9,984 bases of DNA from an uncultured Lachnospiraceae bacterium (GTDB taxonomy: Bacteria; Bacillota; Clostridia; Lachnospirales; Lachnospiraceae): the NCBI GenBank assembly GCA_958426095.1, contig CATZYB010000097.1, positions 1-9,984 on the forward strand. The letters run 5' to 3'. The notes below the pieces were generated by a model. That model searched no databases and was not told the origin of the DNA. It saw only the letters and a program-made list of their open reading frames with translations. Of the stretch, positions 6,663 through 9,984 are shown piece after piece; position 1 is the first letter of the stretch; each line of letters opens with the position of its first letter. A program made the translations under genes and the position numbers.

Positions 6663-6842
6663 ATGTTTTGGAAAAGAGAATCTGATATGATAAAAAAGAA
6701 CAAAAATCTTTATAAGAAAGAATACCGATTTTCAAAGTCTTATTACAGGAGAAAAAAGCGATTATTGAAACGTATGTTTGGGGGTAAATGTCGTCGAAAA
6801 AATGTTATTTGCAATGGCAAAAAAAGTGGTGATATACTATAG
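6663..6842 (+). CDS. Doubtful small basic ORF (59 codons)
   Basis: An open frame in the AT-rich gap encodes 59 residues, extremely rich in Lys and Arg (for example SYYRRKKRLLKRMFGGKCRRKN, split here as SYYRRKKRLLK and RMFGGKCRRKN), with two Cys. It ends in TAG at 6840-6842. An inner ATG at 6687 has GGAAAAGAG 8 nt upstream, a weak ribosome site; the first ATG has none. The promoter of the following sigma-factor gene lies within its 3' end. I recognise no family, and it is not ribosomal protein S21. Composition alone can produce Lys-rich frames in A-rich DNA, so it may be non-coding. Confidence 0.22.
   Translation: MFWKRESDMIKKNKNLYKKEYRFSKSYYRRKKRLLKRMFGGKCRRKNVICNGKKSGDIL
6809..6838 (+). promoter_or_regulatory. 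Promoter of the sigma-factor gene
   Basis: TTGCAA (6809-6814) is followed after 18 bp by TATACT (6833-6838), itself preceded by TGA, an extended -10 arrangement. The start point would be near 6845. That makes starts at 6842 or 6851 practically leaderless and favours ATG 6878. Confidence 0.6.
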
Positions 6843-6877
6843 TGATAAAAATGGTCGGGAAAGTAGTATTGGCGGCA

Positions 6878-7402
6878 ATGAACACGGAAGAGAATAAAAA
6901 ACTTCGGCTTCATCAGAAAAAATTCATGGAGAAGCTGATAAGTGAAACAGAACAGTCCGTTGCGGGGATGCTATTTAAAATGACGGATGATCATATGTTG
7001 GTGGAAGACGTAATGATTGCCACATGGACAACGGCCTGTCAAAAAGTTGATTTGTTGGCACATCATGAAAATCCCCATGGCTGGCTTATGAAGGCGGCCA
7101 AAATTCATATGTTAAGAGCATTGGAGAAACGTCAGCATATGAATGAACATGAAATGCTTGTCCTGGATAAACTGGAATTCTATATGAAGAACGAGGCTCA
7201 GAAAGAGCTGGAGATTATGGAGGTACTAAAGAGCCATTTAACAGAAGAAGATCGCGTGGCCGTTGTATTGAGATATTTTTATAATGTCTCTTATACGGAG
7301 CTTGCCGCTTATTTTCATACCAGTGAAGGCGCCGTGAGACAGAGAGTCAGCAGAGCGATAAGGAAATTAAGGAAAGAAGCGCCTGAATTATGGTATAAGT
7401 GA
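6878..7402 (+). CDS. ECF-like RNA polymerase sigma factor (sigma-70 regions 2 and 4)
   Basis: A 174-residue protein with the two-domain layout of small alternative sigma factors. Region 2 (about 16-88) includes DHMLVEDVMIATWTTACQKVD (38-58) and NPHGWLMKAAKIHMLRALEKR (65-85), matching the usual core-binding and -10 contact helices. Region 4 (about 113-166) has LTEEDRVAVVLRYFYNVSYTELA and the helix-turn-helix TSEGAVRQRVSRAIRKLR (148-165). It should direct RNA polymerase to a special promoter set, but the set cannot be deduced. No anti-sigma gene is adjacent. The next gene, 47 nt downstream, is a cwlD-type amidase, so co-transcription is likely. The start is uncertain: the frame is open from GTG 6842 and ATG 6851, but the promoter at 6809-6838 argues for ATG 6878. 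No start has a good Shine-Dalgarno sequence, suggesting weak translation. Confidence 0.82.
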   Translation: MNTEENKKLRLHQKKFMEKLISETEQSVAGMLFKMTDDHMLVEDVMIATWTTACQKVDLLAHHENPHGWLMKAAKIHMLRALEKRQHMNEHEMLVLDKLEFYMKNEAQKELEIMEVLKSHLTEEDRVAVVLRYFYNVSYTELAAYFHTSEGAVRQRVSRAIRKLRKEAPELWYK

Positions 7403-7449
7403 GGTGGAACAGGCATATAGTGTAGCAATAAATAAAGTGCAGGGAACCT

Positions 7450-8151
7450 ATGAAACGAGTATTGGCAGTAATGGTGTTAATGGGATTTTTAGTCCTGTCT
7501 GTTGTTTTTTACAGTCGTACATATTCACAGGTGGCGGCAGCGATTTCCAATGCCTCCGGCAGTCAGACGAAGCGAAGAGTGGTCATCGATCCTGGCCACG
7601 GCGGAAATGATCCGGGAGGTATCGGCGTATCAGGGGTGCTGGAGAAGGATGTGAACCTTTCAGTAGCCCTATTTTTAAAGGCAAATCTGGAAGCCCAGGG
7701 GATTGAAGTTATTATGACCCGGGATACGGATAAAGCTTTGTACAGCAGCGAAAGTTCAACAAATAAGAAAAAAGAAGACCTGGCGAAACGGATTGAAATT
7801 ATTACGGAAGCAAATCCGGATTTTGTACTTTGTATCCATCAGAATATTTTTACAGATGCAAAATACAGCGGCGCCCAGGTCTTTTATTATCAGGAGTCGG
7901 AAGAGGGCGCCCGGTTGGCCTCCTGCCTGCAGAATCAGTTGATTGTCGGTGTGGACCCGGAAAATACCCGGGTGCCAAAATCAAATATGAATTATTATAT
8001 GTTAAAAAATTCTCCGGTACCTATTGTCATTGTGGAATGTGGTTTTTTAACGAATGTGGAAGAAGAGGCAAAACTCGGAACAGAGGATTATCAGAGAAAA
8101 CTGGCCTGGAATATTTATCTGGGGACGATGCAGTATCTGAATGGGGAGTAA
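7450..8151 (+). CDS. cwlD: N-acetylmuramoyl-L-alanine amidase, CwlD-type
   Basis: A zinc amidase (Amidase_3 family) that cleaves the bond between N-acetylmuramic acid and the stem peptide. In spore-formers, CwlD acts on cortex peptidoglycan, the first step of making muramic-delta-lactam needed for germination. The 233 residues begin with a membrane anchor or uncleaved signal (about 4-22), placing the enzyme outside the membrane. The catalytic domain follows: VVIDPGHGGNDPGG (44-57) with zinc ligand H50, LEKDVNL with zinc ligand E65, CIHQN with zinc ligand H130, and VECGFLTN with catalytic E196. No cell-wall-binding repeats are present and the length matches CwlD. The start is supported by AGGGA at 7441-7445. 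It lies 47 nt after the sigma-factor gene. The CwlD name rests on length, anchor and the HQN motif; another vegetative Amidase_3 is possible. Confidence 0.88.
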   Translation: MKRVLAVMVLMGFLVLSVVFYSRTYSQVAAAISNASGSQTKRRVVIDPGHGGNDPGGIGVSGVLEKDVNLSVALFLKANLEAQGIEVIMTRDTDKALYSSESSTNKKKEDLAKRIEIITEANPDFVLCIHQNIFTDAKYSGAQVFYYQESEEGARLASCLQNQLIVGVDPENTRVPKSNMNYYMLKNSPVPIVIVECGFLTNVEEEAKLGTEDYQRKLAWNIYLGTMQYLNGE

Positions 8152-8197
8152 TTTGAGGATTTCTGAGGAAAGGGTAGAAAAAAGCTGGTATAAAGAT

Positions 8198-8203
8198 TAT
8201 AAT
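8198..8203 (+). promoter_or_regulatory. Possible -10 element before the Sua5 gene
   Basis: A perfect TATAAT lies in the 94-bp gap between cwlD and the Sua5 gene, about 43 nt before the start codon. No acceptable -35 or TG extension accompanies it and the region is AT-rich, so the gene could instead rely on read-through from upstream. Confidence 0.3.
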
Positions 8204-8245
8204 AAAACAAAATACCACTGAAAAATACAATTGGAGATGGAACAG

Positions 8246-9361
8246 ATGGAAACCAGTGTTTATAAAACGAGTGAAATAGAAGATGAAATGTGGATAAAAG
8301 CGGCCGGTGAGATTCTTGCTGCCGGAGGATTGGTGGCAATTCCAACGGAAACGGTATATGGTCTGGCAGCCAACGCGCTGGACGAAGCTGCGGCTGCGAA
8401 AATTTATGAAGCAAAGGGGCGGCCGTCGGATAATCCGCTGATCGTGCATATTGCAGAGCTGTCTATGATGGATAACCTGGTGTCAGAAATACCGGAAACC
8501 GCTTTAAAGCTGGCAGAAGCATTCTGGCCGGGACCGCTGACGATGATTCTGCCAAAGAGCGATGCCGTGCCTCATGGGACGACCGGCGGGTTGGAGACCG
8601 TTGCGATCCGTATGCCATCGCATCCGGTAGCCCGGAAATTGATCCTAAAGTCGGGAATACCATTGGCAGCGCCGAGTGCAAATACATCCGGGCGGCCAAG
8701 TCCGACGCGGGCGGAACATGTCTTTGAAGATTTAAATGGAAAGATCGATATGATATTGGATGATGGACCGGTGGGAATCGGAATTGAATCTACGATCATT
8801 GATTTGAGCGGTGATATTCCGATGATACTTCGTCCGGGATATATTACCCGTGACATGATGGAAGAAGTTATTGGCGAGGTTTCTGTAGATCCGGCGATTT
8901 TGGGAGAAAATAAAGATAAGAATTTCCGGCCAAAAGCTCCGGGAATGAAATATAAGCATTATGCACCAAAGGGGGATCTGCTTCTTGTTTCGGGTGAAAG
9001 CGATCGGGTCGTGAACAAAATAAAGGAGTTGGCTGCAGAGAAAATATCCGAAGGTTTTCGGGTGGGGATTATTGCCACGGATGAAACGAAGGCCCGGTAT
9101 ACGTCGGGAGAAGCCTTTGAAACAGAGAGAGGGACGGCGCGTTCTGATATCAGCATCGATACGGGCCGCGCGGTGGTCATGAGTATCGGAACCCGCAAAG
9201 ATGAGGCTACGATCACCCATAATCTTTATGATATACTTCGTCGAATGGATGGAGAAAATGTTTCCTATATATATTCGGAAAGTTTTGGAGAAGGAAGCCG
9301 GGGGCAGGCGATCATGAATCGGCTGCTGAAAGCGGCAGGTCACCATCAGATTTTTGTTTGA
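8246..9361 (+). CDS. L-threonylcarbamoyladenylate synthase, two-domain Sua5 type
   Basis: This enzyme makes threonylcarbamoyl-AMP from threonine, bicarbonate and ATP, the first step of the t6A37 modification of ANN-decoding tRNAs; TsaD and partners then transfer the group. The 371 residues hold an N-terminal YrdC/TsaC domain with IPTETVYGL (32-40), KGRPSDNPL (57-65), WPGPLT (94-99), SANTSG (144-149) and GIESTIID (179-186). The linker APGMKYKHYAP (231-241) and the C-terminal Sua5 domain follow (about 245-371), so it is the long form (as in B. subtilis YwlC), not the short E. coli TsaC form. Starts at TTG 8231, ATG 8237 and ATG 8246 are in frame; GGAG at 8233-8236 is correctly spaced only for ATG 8246. 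It lies 94 nt after the amidase gene and 25 nt before the dCMP deaminase gene, the latter pair probably co-transcribed. Confidence 0.95.
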   Translation: METSVYKTSEIEDEMWIKAAGEILAAGGLVAIPTETVYGLAANALDEAAAAKIYEAKGRPSDNPLIVHIAELSMMDNLVSEIPETALKLAEAFWPGPLTMILPKSDAVPHGTTGGLETVAIRMPSHPVARKLILKSGIPLAAPSANTSGRPSPTRAEHVFEDLNGKIDMILDDGPVGIGIESTIIDLSGDIPMILRPGYITRDMMEEVIGEVSVDPAILGENKDKNFRPKAPGMKYKHYAPKGDLLLVSGESDRVVNKIKELAAEKISEGFRVGIIATDETKARYTSGEAFETERGTARSDISIDTGRAVVMSIGTRKDEATITHNLYDILRRMDGENVSYIYSESFGEGSRGQAIMNRLLKAAGHHQIFV

Positions 9362-9386
9362 TTAAAAAACGAAGGAGAGGTATACA

Positions 9387-9872
9387 ATGAGCGGAAAGAG
9401 GAAAAATTATATTACCTGGGATGAGTACTTTATGGCAGTTGCACGGCTGGCCGGGCTGCGTTCAAAGGATCCGAACAGCCAGGTTGGATCCTGTATTGTG
9501 AGTACGGATAATAAAATATTATCCATGGGTTATAATGGATTTCCTTTGGGGTGTTCCGATGATGAATATCCATGGGACAGGGAAGGAGAACCGCTGGATA
9601 CAAAATATGTTTATGTGACTCACAGTGAATTCAATGCTATTCTGAATTACAGAGGCGGTAATCGGGAGGGCGCAAAAATTTAGGTATCGCTTTTTCCGTG
9701 TAATGAATGTGCCAAAGCAATTATCCAGAGCGGTATAAAAGAGATTATTTATGGGGAAGATAAGTACCCGGACACACCGGCAGTTATAGCCTCCAAGCGT
9801 ATGCTGGATTCGGCCGGCGTCATCTATAGAAGGTATGTTCCGTCGGGAAGAAAAATTGAATTAGAAATTTAA
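9387..9872 (+). pseudogene. comEB: dCMP deaminase interrupted by an in-frame TAG
   Basis: The frame encodes a deoxycytidylate deaminase, which converts dCMP to dUMP for thymidylate synthesis. Residues 1-98 include the N-terminal WDEYFMAVARLAGLRSKDPNSQVG (11-34) and the zinc/catalytic motif THSEFNAIL (78-86, ligand H79, catalytic E81). Codon 99 (9681-9683) is TAG. The same frame then continues for 62 codons with VSLFPCNECAKAIIQSG, giving the other two zinc ligands C105 and C108, and ends in TAA at 9870-9872. The full 161-codon length is normal. Relatives have Tyr before V-x-L-FPCNEC, so one base change (TAT or TAC to TAG) explains the stop. Without read-through the product is a 98-residue fragment lacking two zinc ligands, surely inactive. 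AGGAGAGG at 9373-9380 is 6 nt before ATG 9387. The rest of the sequence is undecayed, so the change is recent, a sequencing error, or suppressed. Confidence 0.88.
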
Positions 9873-9879
9873 TTTTTAT

Positions 9880-9950
9880 AAACTGTCTTGCAATCTTTGA
9901 CTATTTAGAAAAAAGGTCAGAGATTGTTAGACAGTTTTCGCTTTTTGTCT
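9880..9950 (+). terminator. Strong hairpin terminator after the dCMP deaminase gene
   Basis: AAACTGTCT (9880-9888) pairs with AGACAGTTT (9929-9937). After a T-T mismatch and a G-T wobble, CAATCTTTGAC (9891-9901) pairs with GTCAGAGATTG (9916-9926) with a single G-U pair. The stem is about 22 bp with a loop of 14 nt (9902-9915), followed by TTTTCGCTTTTT. It starts 8 nt after the ochre stop and closes the transcript. T-rich sequence also follows on the opposite strand, so it may work both ways. Confidence 0.85.
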
Positions 9951-9984
9951 GGTTTTTCAAATCAATTTTTCGTTGAAGTTGAAC

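Noticed and set aside
6663..6842. Could the small basic ORF be ribosomal protein S21, which often precedes yqeY in Firmicutes?
   Set aside because: The residues do not match S21 and the orientation is opposite to yqeY.
7391..7420. A possible forespore sigma-G promoter before cwlD (GTATA, then CATATAG about 16 bp later).
   Set aside because: The -10 matches only part of the CATnnTA consensus and the spacing is short, so I could not support it as a feature.
8188..8216. GGTAT and ATACC arms between cwlD and the Sua5 gene as a terminator or operator.
   Set aside because: Only 5 bp with a loop of about 19 nt in AT-rich DNA and no T-run; too weak.
8732..9346. A 204-codon minus-strand open frame opposite the Sua5 gene.
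   Set aside because: It lies wholly within a confidently identified gene, shows no family motif and has no start signals.
9951..9984. Short minus-strand open stretch at the right edge, perhaps the end of a convergent gene.
   Set aside because: Only about 34 bases are available, with several possible frames and no recognisable residues.

Overview
The window is a stretch of ordinary chromosome from a low-to-moderate GC, Gram-positive, probably spore-forming Clostridia. Lachnospiraceae is my best guess. This rests on protein style (pncB, clpB, a CwlD-type amidase, full-length two-domain Sua5), AGGAGG-like ribosome binding sites and sigma-A-type promoters; no rRNA or other phylogenetic marker is present to confirm it. 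I see no insertion sequence, phage gene, CRISPR array, tRNA or rRNA, and no convincing new multi-gene system.

Layout. (1) 1-1394, minus strand: most of nicotinate phosphoribosyltransferase (NAD salvage), running off the left edge a few residues into its C-terminal region. (2) 1395-1553: divergent intergenic region with back-to-back promoters for pncB and clpB. A palindrome overlaps the clpB -10, and I see no CIRCE or CtsR site. (3) 1554-4163, plus: the ClpB disaggregase, closed by a hairpin terminator. (4) 4316-5026, plus: an orphan OmpR-type regulator whose receiver domain has lost the phosphoacceptor Asp and other signature residues. (5) A 13-bp-stem bidirectional terminator at 5031-5080 separates it from a minus-strand block. 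(6) 5085-6526, minus: an XRE-type regulator, yqeY and a Nudix-fold protein with a degraded Nudix box. yqeY and the Nudix gene are 28 nt apart and probably co-transcribed. (7) 6527-6877: AT-rich intergenic region with two palindromes in front of the XRE gene, a doubtful 59-codon basic ORF, and an extended -10 promoter for the next gene. (8) 6878-9872, plus: an ECF-like sigma factor, a CwlD-type N-acetylmuramoyl-L-alanine amidase, the tRNA t6A enzyme Sua5, and a dCMP deaminase gene interrupted by an in-frame TAG. A strong terminator follows at 9880-9950.

Functional links are loose: NAD salvage, protein quality control, cortex or cell-wall remodelling, tRNA modification and pyrimidine nucleotide supply. 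The most notable points are the amber codon inside the dCMP deaminase, which separates its zinc ligands, and two proteins that keep a known fold but lack its signature residues (the pseudo-receiver regulator and the degenerate Nudix protein).
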